Source of the DNA: Kocuria dechangensis
GTDB lineage: Bacteria > Actinomycetota > Actinomycetes > Actinomycetales > Micrococcaceae
Direction of reading: 5' to 3'
DNA: 44,604 nucleotides
Assembly (NCBI RefSeq): GCF_014636775.1
Contig: NZ_BMEQ01000027.1
Location: 1 to 44,604 of the forward strand
The notes beneath the pieces were generated by a model. It was not told the origin of the DNA. It made no database searches and saw only the letters and a list, made by a program, of their open reading frames with translations. A program made the translations under genes and the position numbers. Positions 23,398-31,402 of the stretch are shown here, piece after piece (position 1 is the first letter of the stretch; each line of letters opens with the position of its first letter).

Positions 23398-23961
23398 CGG
23401 CTGATCCGGTGCCCGGCCACGCCCCAGGACCAGGACACCGCCTTGGAACCCTCAGCACCAGAGGCGCCGCGTGCAGGTCCAGTGATACCGTCCCGCTGCT
23501 CTCCCACTCGTCCCTCCCAGCTCCCACACCGCCGTGCACCGTCCACCGACCCATCCTGCCCCGAGTCGAAACCAAGACCCCCCGACGGGGCAAGGCATCG
23601 CGGCCCCTGCGCCCGCTGCCCCCTCCCAGGACCGCTATTGGACCGGCAACGTCAGGGGCTGAGCAGCCTGCCTGAGCGACGCCGCCTACCCTCTGGAGGT
23701 GCCCCGCCCGCGGCAATGACGAAGGCCAAGGGCCTCTGCCGAGAGAGGGGATGGCGCGCATGTCCCGGGCCTTTCCCACGGGCTTCCGCGCCGGCCTCTC
23801 CCCTGGGACGTCGCGGTGATCCTGTGCGGCTGAGCCCCAGCCGACCCATCGGCACACCGCGTGCCGATGGGGCGCCGGCCGCCGGTGAGGCTTTCGGTGT
23901 TCTCATCCAGGGGGTGGAGATCGTGTGAGAGCCCCGGACTGTCGGTGTTCCGGGGATTCCG
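23398..23961. other. Intergenic, nothing recognised
   Basis: A 560-base gap has no supported gene. It contains the promoter of the EamA gene near 23400-23480. Long plus-strand frames here are shadow frames with no start signal. Confidence 0.4.
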
Positions 23962-24147
23962 TCACTTCCGAGCCCGGTCCAGGGCCGCCTTCGCCTGGGC
24001 GATCAGCTCCCGGGCCTGGCTGGCCGCTTTGGCCTGTTTCTCGCTGGGCCCGGTGCCGGAGGCCCAATCGGAGCGCAGCTCGTCCTCGGCTTGGTCAAGC
24101 AGGCGGAACGCCCGGTGTCGCATCTCCTCGAAACTGGGCAGAGCCAT
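23962..24147 (-). CDS. Small helical protein, 61 aa
   Basis: AGGAGGAAGCG directly precedes ATG 24147, a strong ribosome binding site. The protein reads MALPSFEEMRHRAFRLLDQA, then EDELRSDWASGTGPSEKQAK and ends with a long Ala/Lys-rich amphipathic helix (ELIAQAKAALDRARK). The composition is soluble and charged. No family recognised. Confidence 0.65.
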   Translation of the reverse strand: MALPSFEEMRHRAFRLLDQAEDELRSDWASGTGPSEKQAKAASQARELIAQAKAALDRARK

Positions 24148-24339
24148 CGCTTCCTCCTGACGTCACGGTACAGGTCTGGCTCCGATGCTAGGCCAACCCC
24201 GACCCCAGGGGCACGCGATGCCGGGCCCCGATGGTTCCTCTTCCGGCCGGGGCGGACACCTGGAGGTCGAGTCTTTCGGAGGGCGGGCCCCGGAGGGGTG
24301 GGTGTCCCGCAGTGGGGGTGGGGCGTAGCGTTGCTGGGC

Positions 24340-25299
24340 ATGGGCGAGAAGGTGCAGCGGTCGGTGTTCACCACCGGCGACCGAGCCGAGGCCATGGCCG
24401 TGCTGGAGGAGGTCTACGCCGTGCGCGGGGCGCGCCGGGCCCCGCACGAGAAGTTCTCCATGAGGGTGTCCACCGCCGGGGTGGGACCGGTGAGCCTGGA
24501 ACGGGTGCGGTGGCAGGGCGCCCCGGCGGGCGGGATCGGGGAACACCCCGGGGTGCTGCGCGTCGGACGGGTCCTGGGGGGTGCGGTGGTGGTCACCAGC
24601 GCCCGGGACACCCTGGGGAGCCGGGGCCCGTTCCTGTTGCCCCAAAGGCCCTATACCAGCCGGTGGGAGGGCCTCGACATCCTGAGCCTGTCCCTGGACG
24701 CGGCGGTGGTCCAGGACCAGGCCCGGGCCCGGGCAGGCTATGAGACCTTGCGCCTGGAGTTCACCGGGGCCCGCCCGGTGAGCCCGGCACTGGGCCGCTA
24801 CTGGGCCGAGCTCACCGCCCACGTGGGCCGGGACCTGCTGCCGCGCGATGAGGTGATGAGCAGCCCGGTGCTGCAGGCGCAGATGACCCGGGCTCTGGTC
24901 ACCGCCCTGCTGCACACCTTCCCGAACTCCTTCCTCGAGCGCCTCCAGACCCCTGACCGAGAACCCCTGCCGGGCTCCGGCGGTGTGCGGCGGGCGGTGG
25001 CGTTCATCGAGGAGCACCTCGACGCCGACATCGGGGTGGCCGAGATCGCCGCGGCCGCGAGGATGAGCCCGCGGGGTCTGCAGGCGGCCTTCCGCCGCCA
25101 GAAGGACACCACCCCCACCGCCTACCTGCGTGCGGCCCGGTTGGAGGGCGCCCACCGGGACCTGCTGGCCGGTGAACCCGCGGTGGGGGTGAGCGTGGAA
25201 GCCGTCGCTGCCCGGTGGGGTTTCACCCACCGGGGCCGTTTCGCCGCTGCCTACCGGGACCGCTACGGGCAGTCCCCGGCCACCACCCTGCGCAGCTGA
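24340..25299 (+). CDS. AraC-family transcriptional regulator (first of two)
   Basis: This 319-aa protein starts at ATG 24340 (MGEKVQRSVFTTGDRAEAMA). The N-terminal AraC-binding-like domain (about 8-190) resembles that of regulators such as FeaR/NphR. The C-terminal AraC DNA-binding domain (about 212-319) has two helix-turn-helix units: IGVAEIAAAARMSPRGLQAA with FRRQKDTTPTAYLRAARLEG, and VAARWGFTHRGRFAAAYRDR with YGQSPATTLR at the end. It is similar in layout to the next gene. Ligand and targets are unknown. Confidence 0.88.
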   Translation: MGEKVQRSVFTTGDRAEAMAVLEEVYAVRGARRAPHEKFSMRVSTAGVGPVSLERVRWQGAPAGGIGEHPGVLRVGRVLGGAVVVTSARDTLGSRGPFLLPQRPYTSRWEGLDILSLSLDAAVVQDQARARAGYETLRLEFTGARPVSPALGRYWAELTAHVGRDLLPRDEVMSSPVLQAQMTRALVTALLHTFPNSFLERLQTPDREPLPGSGGVRRAVAFIEEHLDADIGVAEIAAAARMSPRGLQAAFRRQKDTTPTAYLRAARLEGAHRDLLAGEPAVGVSVEAVAARWGFTHRGRFAAAYRDRYGQSPATTLRS

Positions 25300-25464
25300 T
25301 TCTCCCCGGGCACGAGCACCGGTGTCACCGGCGGCCAGGGTCTGGGCGGGGCCGGTGCTGCTGGCTAGCCTGGAGACCATGTCCTCCGTCATCAAGAGCC
25401 GATCCGGCCGGGGGCAGAGCCCGCCGACTGCTGACCGGCTGCCCGCTGCCCCGGGGTACGGGCC

Positions 25465-26421
25465 GTGAACCGGCCGGCGCCGGTCCGGCTGCACTTTGCC
25501 ACCACCGACCCGGAGGTGGGCAACGAGGCGCTGCAGCAGGTCTACGCCCGGGCCCGCATGGGCCGAGTGGCCGACCCGGCCGCCTTCCGCTACCGCCAGG
25601 ACGTCCACGGGGATGCGGACCTGTCCCTGGGCCGGATGCACTTCCACGGCACCGTCGCCGGGCACCTGCTCCAACAGCAGGCCTACTCCGTGATCGCCCC
25701 GACCGCCGGCTCCCTGCGCTGGGAGATCAACGACCGCCCCGGCACGAGCCCGACCCCGTTCCTGCTCCAGCCCGGGCAGCACTACTACGGGGAATCCGAG
25801 GGCCTGAGCGTGAACTCGGCCAACCTCGGCGCCGACGCCCTGGGACAGATCGCCCGCACCGTCTACGGCGACGAGCGGCTCACGCTCGGCTTCGGTGCAC
25901 CCCACCCGGTCTCGGCACAGATGGCCGACTACTGGCAGGCCACCTACCGGTTCGTCCACGACACCCTCACCGACCCGGCCACCGCCGGGATCGCCCTGCT
26001 GCGGGCCGATGTGCTGCGCCGGCTGGCGGTGGCCACCCTGGAGGCCTTCCCCCTGACCGGGGACGCCCCCGCCCGCCGGGAGACGGTCGCGGCCCGGCAG
26101 GGCGCCTACACGGCGGCGGTGGAGTTTATCCACGCCGCGGTGTCCCTGCCGATCACCCTCGAGGACGTCGCCCGCCACGCCGGGGTGTCCACCATCGAAC
26201 TCGTCCGAGTCTTCCGCGCCCACGCCGGCATCACCCCAGGCGCCTACCTGCGCGGGGTGCGCATGGCCGCCGCCCACCAGGACCTGGTCGCCGCCGACCC
26301 CACCGCCGGGGACACGGTCGGGGCCATCGCCGCCCGCTGGGGCTTTCCCCACCCCGGGGACTTCGCCCGCCGCCACCGGGCCGCCTACGGCGTTCCCCCC
26401 TCCCACACCCTGCGCCACTGA
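25465..26421 (+). CDS. AraC-family transcriptional regulator (second of two)
   Basis: This 318-aa protein starts at GTG 25465 (MNRPAPVRLHFATTDPEVGN). The sensor domain TTDPEVGNEALQQVYARAR matches TTGDRAEAMAVLEEVYAVRG of the upstream paralogue. The DNA-binding domain has LEDVARHAGVSTIELVRVFR, HAGITPGAYLRGVRMAAAHQ and AIAARWGFPHPGDFARRHRA, ending PPSHTLRH. It follows the first gene on the same strand by 165 bases, so the two are tandem duplicates that may regulate one another. Confidence 0.88.
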   Translation: MNRPAPVRLHFATTDPEVGNEALQQVYARARMGRVADPAAFRYRQDVHGDADLSLGRMHFHGTVAGHLLQQQAYSVIAPTAGSLRWEINDRPGTSPTPFLLQPGQHYYGESEGLSVNSANLGADALGQIARTVYGDERLTLGFGAPHPVSAQMADYWQATYRFVHDTLTDPATAGIALLRADVLRRLAVATLEAFPLTGDAPARRETVAARQGAYTAAVEFIHAAVSLPITLEDVARHAGVSTIELVRVFRAHAGITPGAYLRGVRMAAAHQDLVAADPTAGDTVGAIAARWGFPHPGDFARRHRAAYGVPPSHTLRH

Positions 26422-26673
26422 ACCGCCCCGGCCGCACACTGCCCCACCGACCCACCCTCTTCGGCGTGCCGCCAGGACACAGGATCTCGGACCGCTCCCA
26501 CCGGCGCATCCACAGCCGGAGAGGAACCCCTCGAGCGACAGCCCCGCATGCATGGCCCGATGCCCTGCAGCCGCAGCAGACAGGCCGGCAGGCCAGGGGT
26601 GGGGGATCACCGAGCTACGGAGCGCCATCTCCCGAAAATTCCCTGTGCAAACTGCCTGTGCACGGGACGGACC

Positions 26674-26691
26674 GCCCGCTCAATGAGCGGG
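26674..26691. terminator. Short hairpin over the symporter stop codon
   Basis: GCCCGCTC (26674-26681) pairs with GAGCGGG (26685-26691) around AAT. The stop codon of the minus-strand symporter gene is inside it. A weak terminator is possible. Confidence 0.3.
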
Positions 26692-27564
26692 GAGTGCTTT
26701 GCCGATCTGCGGGCCATGACCGCGGCCGAGCCATCGGGCAACGGGAATGAGTACGATCAGGGCCAGGAAGCCGGCCAGTACCACTGTCGGGACGGCCAGG
26801 GAGTCCTCGAAGTTGGCGACCACTACCACGGTGGCAGCGCCCATGTTCCGCTGGGACGCCGAGATGCCCAATACGGCCCCGCCCCCTGTTTTCCAGGCGC
26901 CCAGGGCCCATCCGAGACCGAAGGTCAAGGCGATGAATGTCAGGATCGCAGCGATGGTTCCGGTGCCGACCAGCCCGGCCAGCTCGCGGTGGTCGGCGAG
27001 GAACTGGTTGGCCAGCATCACGACCATGGCCATGAGGCTCAACCGCCCGATGGGTCTTTGGGCCATGCTTGCCGCCGTGGGGGTGAATTGGCGCAGCAGC
27101 ACCGCTCCGACCAGGGGCACGAACATGGTCAGCAGCAGCACGGAGGCGATGGCTCCGGGGGCGACCTCGACACCGGGGAGCAGCACCGGCAGCGCGGCAG
27201 GCATGTAGCCGATGGTGGCCAGCAGCATGACCGCCAGCAGGGAGGAGGACACGGCCATGTCCGTACGCGCGAGCTTCGAGAGTTTGAGCACGAACGGTGC
27301 CCCCGCCGCACAGGCCAGGACCATCAGCCCGATGCGGGCCTCCTGCGGGATGCCGAAAACGGCGATGACGGTAAAGGCCACGGCCGGGGCGACGATGAAG
27401 TTGGCCGCCAGTCCTGCCAGCACAAGACGCACATCTTTGAGGGGTGCGAGGAACTGGCTGACCGTGTGGCCCAGACCCACGGCGATCATGCTGGTGACTG
27501 CGAAGAGTGGGACCGCTACGGCAGCGACGGCGTCGGTGACGGTCTGCAGGTCCATACGGCTCAT
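26680..27564 (-). CDS. Bile acid:sodium symporter (BASS) family transporter
   Basis: This protein of about 294 aa has nine or ten hydrophobic helices. It reads DAVAAVAVPLFAVTSMIAVG, then LAANFIVAPAVAFTVIAVFG, ACAAGAPFVLKLSKLARTDM (helix 4, the family's ion-site region with its Gly/Ala/Pro break) and GISASQRNMGAATVVVVANF (helix 9 crossover, usual GxQNxxLA site). The family moves organic anions with Na+. Two ATGs (27564 and 27555) are possible; neither has a good ribosome binding site, which may reflect a leaderless transcript. It is divergent from the IclR gene with the operator in between, so uptake of the pathway substrate or release of a product is likely. Confidence 0.85.
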   Translation of the reverse strand: MSRMDLQTVTDAVAAVAVPLFAVTSMIAVGLGHTVSQFLAPLKDVRLVLAGLAANFIVAPAVAFTVIAVFGIPQEARIGLMVLACAAGAPFVLKLSKLARTDMAVSSSLLAVMLLATIGYMPAALPVLLPGVEVAPGAIASVLLLTMFVPLVGAVLLRQFTPTAASMAQRPIGRLSLMAMVVMLANQFLADHRELAGLVGTGTIAAILTFIALTFGLGWALGAWKTGGGAVLGISASQRNMGAATVVVVANFEDSLAVPTVVLAGFLALIVLIPVARWLGRGHGPQIGKALPAH

Positions 27565-27598
27565 TGTGGGCAGGAACCGCAGTAGACTAACCTCAGAT

Positions 27599-27613
27599 TT
27601 CCACCCAGTGGAA
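27599..27613. promoter_or_regulatory. IclR operator candidate, site 1
   Basis: TTCCACCCAGTGGAA is a perfect inverted repeat (6 + 3 + 6). It lies 9 bases before the IclR ATG and 34 bases before the divergent symporter start, a position suited to self-repression. The same motif recurs at 29478-29492 and 32882-32896 in the other divergent promoters of the locus. Confidence 0.65.
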
Positions 27614-27622
27614 GAGGAAAGC

Positions 27623-28381
27623 ATGGCCGGCAACGCGACCACCCCGGGGCGTTCCGTCACCTCTCGCGTTCTGGACGTCCTGGGATCCTTCGATCCCACG
27701 CACACCAGACAGTCCCTGTCCCAGATCTCCCGGCGCAGCGGGATCCCGGTGGCCACCTGTCACCGCCTCCTGAAGGAGCTGTCGGGGTGGGGGGCGGTGA
27801 GCCGTCAATCGGACGGCACGTACACGGTGGGTCCGCGCCTGGCCAAGCTGGGGATGCTGGCCCCGATCCAACGCGGTCTTCGTCAGGTGGCTGCTCCTTA
27901 TATGCAGGACGTTCTCTTCGCCACGCGCCAGGTCGTCAACCTCTTCGTACTGGACGGGACGGAGGCGCTGCTGCTGGACCGGATCGCCGGCACTCATGTC
28001 GGTGCCCCGATCGCCCGCCCCGGGGACAAGCTGCCGTTGCACACCAGCGCCGGGGGGAAGGTGCTGTTGGCCTACGGGCCCGCCGAGCTGTGGGAGGCGT
28101 GCACCCAGTCGCTCGTGCGGGAGACCTCGCGCAGCATCGTGGAGATCCCTCGGCTGGAGCAGGAGATGGCCTCGGTGCGTGGCCGCGGGTATGCGACGAC
28201 CGAGGGGGAGCACTCCCCCGGTGCGCACGGACTGGCGGTGCCGATCCGGGACGCCGAGGGGACGGTGATCGCCGCTCTGGGCATCGTGACCCTGGCGAAG
28301 ATCAAGGACGCGCAGCGCATCGTTCCCGCGCTGCAGGTGGCCTCCGCGGCGATCACCCGATCGCTGGGAGTCCCCGCCTGA
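27623..28381 (+). CDS. IclR-family transcriptional regulator
   Basis: This 252-aa protein starts at ATG 27623 after AGAGGAAAGC. The N-terminal winged helix-turn-helix reads SRVLDVLGSFDPTHTRQSLS, QISRRSGIPVATCHRLLKEL and GTYTVGPRLAKLG. The C-terminal effector domain (about 85-250) shows VNLFVLDGTEALLLDRIAGT, LPLHTSAGGKVLLAYGPAEL and GVVTL-like GIVTLAKIKDAQRIVPALQV. IclR proteins of this kind control aromatic and organic-acid catabolism. Its placement between the symporter and the hydrolase, and its site 1 operator, make it the likely regulator of the whole 26680-36064 cluster. Confidence 0.92.
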   Translation: MAGNATTPGRSVTSRVLDVLGSFDPTHTRQSLSQISRRSGIPVATCHRLLKELSGWGAVSRQSDGTYTVGPRLAKLGMLAPIQRGLRQVAAPYMQDVLFATRQVVNLFVLDGTEALLLDRIAGTHVGAPIARPGDKLPLHTSAGGKVLLAYGPAELWEACTQSLVRETSRSIVEIPRLEQEMASVRGRGYATTEGEHSPGAHGLAVPIRDAEGTVIAALGIVTLAKIKDAQRIVPALQVASAAITRSLGVPA

Positions 28382-28397
28382 TCCCCGGCTCGCCGCC

Positions 28398-29384
28398 TCA
28401 GGCGGGACTGGTGGCGGGGGCTTCGGCGGGCACAACGGTGTAGACCTCACCCGGACGTGCCACGCTCACGGGCCCGGCGTATTCGGTGGCAACACCGGCG
28501 GTCCACTCCGCGTCGGTGGCGACACCGGCCAGGTGGGACAGCACCACCCGGGCCGCACCGGCCCGAGTGGCCACTCGCCCGACCCCGGCGGGGGTGGTGT
28601 GTGAGATCTCCTGGTGGTTGAGGAACTCCGGTGCGAAGTCCCGGGCCCGGTAGAAGTCGAGGTTGACGGCCTCGTGCACCAGCAGGTCTGCGCCCTCGGC
28701 CAGGGTGGAGGTATTCAGGCTTTCCGTGGTGTCCCCGGAGACCACCACGGACCCGTAGGCGGTGTCGAAGCGGAAGGCGAAGGCCGGGAAGATCGGCGGG
28801 TGCTCCACCAGAATGGCGCTCACCCGCACGAACTCGTCCTGGTAGACCATGAAGGGATCCATCTGCGGGGTGTGCTCCCCGTCGGCCCCCGCCGCCGAGG
28901 CCGGCAGCTCGATCTCCTCGACCTGCACGAGCTCGTACAGGGAAGGACGCCCCTCATCGACCATGCGGACGTCGATGTCGTAGGAGTAGGCCTGCAGCAC
29001 GTGCTCCACTAGACCCGCGGTCCCGACCGTCCCGGAGGAGGGGTCGGCCGGGCCGGGGCCGAGGATCTGCACCGGTTCGGTGAAGCCCTGCACCGGCCGG
29101 CCCCAGTTCCACAGGAGGTAGGCGGGGATCTCGGCCACGTGGTCCGAGTGCAGGTGGGTCACGAAGCATGCCTTGAGATTCTCCCCGCGCAGGCCCGCCG
29201 TGTGGGCGGCCCGGGTGACTCCGAGACCGAAGTCCACGAGGTAGAACCGGCCGTCCACGACGATGGCGGTCGCGATGCCGGGACACTCGGAGCGGATCGC
29301 GGGGCCGGCGGCGGTTCCGAGCGTGACCACGTGCAGCCCGCGGGCCTGGTCGAGAGGAGCGTCGGGGGCAACGCGGTCAGTCAT
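28398..29384 (-). CDS. Metallo-beta-lactamase-fold hydrolase
   Basis: This 328-aa protein starts at ATG 29384, with GGAAGG seven bases upstream. The zinc motif HxHxDH is at residues 77-82 (VTHLHSDHVAEIPAY). Further ligands are probably Asp in VVVSGDTTESLNTSTLAEGA and His in LNHQEISHTTPAGVGR and VVLSHLAGV. The layout (long, with GDT and SH...TPxxxG) is the RNase Z/arylsulfatase (AtsA)-like branch, not a classical lactamase. The enzyme would hydrolyse an ester, lactone or sulfate in the cytoplasm (no signal peptide). It is divergent from the MFS transporter gene and shares its operator region. Confidence 0.88.
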   Translation of the reverse strand: MTDRVAPDAPLDQARGLHVVTLGTAAGPAIRSECPGIATAIVVDGRFYLVDFGLGVTRAAHTAGLRGENLKACFVTHLHSDHVAEIPAYLLWNWGRPVQGFTEPVQILGPGPADPSSGTVGTAGLVEHVLQAYSYDIDVRMVDEGRPSLYELVQVEEIELPASAAGADGEHTPQMDPFMVYQDEFVRVSAILVEHPPIFPAFAFRFDTAYGSVVVSGDTTESLNTSTLAEGADLLVHEAVNLDFYRARDFAPEFLNHQEISHTTPAGVGRVATRAGAARVVLSHLAGVATDAEWTAGVATEYAGPVSVARPGEVYTVVPAEAPATSPA

Positions 29385-29427
29385 GGGAGGGCCTTCCGAT
29401 CGGGGTCCATCCTGCACAGACGGGCAG

Positions 29428-29442
29428 GTGAAGTGGTTTCAC
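29428..29442. promoter_or_regulatory. Inverted repeat in hydrolase/MFS promoter region
   Basis: GTGAAGTGGTTTCAC is a perfect 5 + 5 + 5 inverted repeat, 44 bases upstream of the hydrolase start. A similar string, CTGAAACACTTCACC, lies at about 29532-29546 before the MFS gene. It may be a second, different operator, or a weak relative of the site 1 motif (both contain the GTGAA half). Confidence 0.4.
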
Positions 29443-29477
29443 TGTGCCCGAGCCTCCAGGTCGGGAGAACGCGTGAT

Positions 29478-29492
29478 TTTCACTGGCCGGAA
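29478..29492. promoter_or_regulatory. IclR operator candidate, site 2
   Basis: On the minus strand this reads TTCCGGCCAGTGAAA, matching site 1 (TTCCACCCAGTGGAA) and site 3 (TTCCACCCAGTGAAA) as TTCCRSCCAGTGRAA. It sits between the divergent hydrolase (start 29384) and MFS (start 29590) genes. Confidence 0.55.
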
Positions 29493-29589
29493 AACCTCCT
29501 ATGTGCTCCAGTTCACAGGCTCCTAGATTCGCTGAAACACTTCACCACAGCCCGCACTCTCTGCGGGTGCACGACGGGAGATCACCGCC

Positions 29590-30969
29590 ATGACCACCAC
29601 CGCCGCACCTCAATCCGCCCAGCCTGCTCCTCCGGGAGCGGGCATCGACCCCAAGGACCCGCGCCATTGGAGCAGCACGAAGCGTTCCCGCTACGCCTGG
29701 ATGCTGACGTTCCTGCTGCTGTTCCTCATGATGCTCAGCTGGGCGGACAAGGCGGTCCTGGGTCTGGCCGCGGTGCCGCTGATGAAGGAGCTGAACATCA
29801 CCCCCGAGCAGTTCGGACTGGTCGCCAGCGCCATGTTCCTCACCTTCGGACTGGCCCAGCTGGTAGCGGCCCCGCTGGCCAACAAGTTCCGGGCGAAGAC
29901 CATCCTGCTGGTGCTGTGCCTGATCTGGTCGCTGTCGGTGATGCCGGTCGTGGCCTTCGCCACCCTGCCGGCCCTGTGGGTGTCCCGGCTGGCGCTGGGC
30001 GCCGGTGAGGGACCGCTCGCCCCGGTGCTCATGCACGCGGTCTACAAGTGGTTCCCCTCGAAGAAGGGCGCAACCCCGGCAGCGGTGGCCTCCTCCGGGG
30101 TGACGCTGGGCATCGTGGCGTTCGCTCCGGTGCTCGCCTGGGTCATCGCTCAGCACGGGTGGCGCACGGCGTTCGTCGCTCTGGCCGTGGTGGGCGTGCT
30201 GTGGTGCGCGGCGTGGATGATCCTCGGCAAGGAAGGGCCCTACACCTCCCTGGCGGCCGAGCGAGAGATCGAGGGCACCGAGATCGCGGTCTCCGCCCCC
30301 GGGGCCTCCCGGATCAACGAGGAGAAGGTCCCCTTCTTCCGCAGCATCCTGAACCCGACGTGGATCTTCGCCGTCATGGCATCGTTCTTCGCCTACTGGA
30401 CCTTCACCCTGGCCATGTCCTGGGGCCCGGCCTACTTCCAGAACGTCATGGGCTTCAGCGGGCAGCAGGCCGGCTCCCTCATCGCCCTGCCGGCCGCGTG
30501 GGGCGTCGTCGCCACGATCGGGTTGAGCATCCTGATCCAGCGGATGGACCAGCGCGGGGTGCCCAGCCGCCGTTCGCGCGGATGGACCCTGGGCCTGGCC
30601 GGGGCCGGGGCCGGCGCCGCCCTGCTGGCCTCCACGTTCGTCTCCTCCCCGGTCCTCGGGGTGGCACTGATGAGCATCGGGTTCGGCACCGCCCCGGCCA
30701 TGTTCGCCATCACCTACCTCATCGTGGGCGAGCTGACCACGATCTCCCAGCGCGGTGGGCACCTCAACGTAGCCAACGCCGTGCTCACCACCGGCGGCGT
30801 GTTCGCCCCGGCCGTCGGCGGGTTCCTGATCGGTGGGGCTGCCACCCCGGCCGACGGGTACCGGCTGGCCTTCCAGGTCACCGCCATCCTGCTGGCGACC
30901 TTCGGGGTGCTCGCCCTGGCGTTCGTCAACCAGCAGAAGCAGCGCCTCCGGCTGGGCATCGAGGCCTGA
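29590..30969 (+). CDS. MFS transporter, anion:cation symporter (ACS) type
   Basis: This 459-aa membrane protein has twelve helices. It starts MTTTAAPQSAQPAPPGAGID. Helix 1-2 region: MLTFLLLFLMMLSWADKAVL. The loop 2-3 motif is replaced by LANKFRAKTILLVLCLIWSL. AHxxL-type helix 4 reads SRLALGAGEGPLAPVLMHAV, a GxxEGPxxP motif common to ACS-type aromatic and organic-acid transporters. The C-terminal half ends VNQQKQRLRLGIEA. It probably imports an organic acid with protons. It is divergent from the hydrolase, with site 2 upstream, and a strong terminator follows. Confidence 0.9.
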   Translation: MTTTAAPQSAQPAPPGAGIDPKDPRHWSSTKRSRYAWMLTFLLLFLMMLSWADKAVLGLAAVPLMKELNITPEQFGLVASAMFLTFGLAQLVAAPLANKFRAKTILLVLCLIWSLSVMPVVAFATLPALWVSRLALGAGEGPLAPVLMHAVYKWFPSKKGATPAAVASSGVTLGIVAFAPVLAWVIAQHGWRTAFVALAVVGVLWCAAWMILGKEGPYTSLAAEREIEGTEIAVSAPGASRINEEKVPFFRSILNPTWIFAVMASFFAYWTFTLAMSWGPAYFQNVMGFSGQQAGSLIALPAAWGVVATIGLSILIQRMDQRGVPSRRSRGWTLGLAGAGAGAALLASTFVSSPVLGVALMSIGFGTAPAMFAITYLIVGELTTISQRGGHLNVANAVLTTGGVFAPAVGGFLIGGAATPADGYRLAFQVTAILLATFGVLALAFVNQQKQRLRLGIEA

Positions 30970-30990
30970 CACAGCGCCTGGCACGGACCG

Positions 30991-31028
30991 CGAAGGGGCC
31001 CCGCACCGAATGGTGCGGGGCCCCTTCG
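30991..31028. terminator. Strong terminator after the MFS gene
   Basis: CGAAGGGGCCCCGCACC (30991-31007) pairs perfectly with 31012-31028 around GAAT. It is 21 bases after the MFS stop. The hairpin repeats in the duplicated unit at 31351-31380. Confidence 0.85.
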
Positions 31029-31055
31029 TCGTCCGTGCCGCCGACGTCAGCCGGC

Positions 31056-31292
31056 GCGCGGGCGTTGATGGTGCGGGGCTCCAGGTACTCCTCCAGCCCC
31101 CACCGGCCGCGCTCACGTCCCAGTCCGGAGCCTTTCCACCCGCCGAGCGGGGCGTCCAGTTCCACGACGGTGTGCTGGTTGATCCACGCCGCCCCGACCT
31201 CCAGCTGGGAGACCCATCTCGTGGGCTCGTTCCAGGTCCGGGGACCACACCCAGGCGTCCAGACCGAACTCCTGGGCGTTGAGTGCGGCCAC
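31056..31292 (-). pseudogene. Dead copy of the aldehyde dehydrogenase 3' end
   Basis: The minus-strand frame reads VELDAPLGGWKGSGLGRERG and then RWGLEEYLEPRTINAR, nearly the same as the end of the intact enzyme (VELDAPFGGWKGSGLGRERG). Upstream, LNAQEFGLDAWVWSPDLERA is in a different frame, because a deletion near 31208-31220 shifted it. It has no start and ends at the duplication joint, so it is non-functional. Confidence 0.85.
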
Positions 31293-31293
31293 G

Positions 31294-31326
31294 GAAGCAG
31301 CGCCTCCGGCTGGGCATCGAGGCCTG
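31294..31326 (+). pseudogene. Dead copy of the MFS 3' end
   Basis: GAAGCAGCGCCTCCGGCTGG at 31294 onward repeats the MFS codons for KQRLRLGIEA and the stop codon. It is part of the second duplication unit and has no gene in front of it. Confidence 0.85.
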
Positions 31327-31350
31327 AAGGGCCCTGTCCCGCCCGACAAA

Positions 31351-31380
31351 GGGACCCCGCACCATTCGGTGCGGGGCCCC
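31351..31380. terminator. Duplicated terminator after aldehyde dehydrogenase gene
   Basis: GGGACCCCGCACC (31351-31363) pairs with GGTGCGGGGCCCC (31368-31380) around ATTC with one A-C mismatch. Being the copy of the hairpin at 30991-31028, it now lies 22 bases after the dehydrogenase stop and can end that minus-strand transcript. Confidence 0.75.
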
Positions 31381-31402
31381 TGCGCGGTCCGTGTTGCCGA
31401 CG

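Noticed and set aside
22414-23928. A 504-codon plus-strand open frame
   Set aside because: It is antisense to the EamA transporter and is made of His/Gln/Arg-rich runs typical of shadow frames.
24163-26628. An 821-codon minus-strand open frame
   Set aside because: It lies opposite two clear AraC-type genes, is Gly/Arg/His-rich and has no domain or ribosome binding site. It is a shadow of GC-rich codons.
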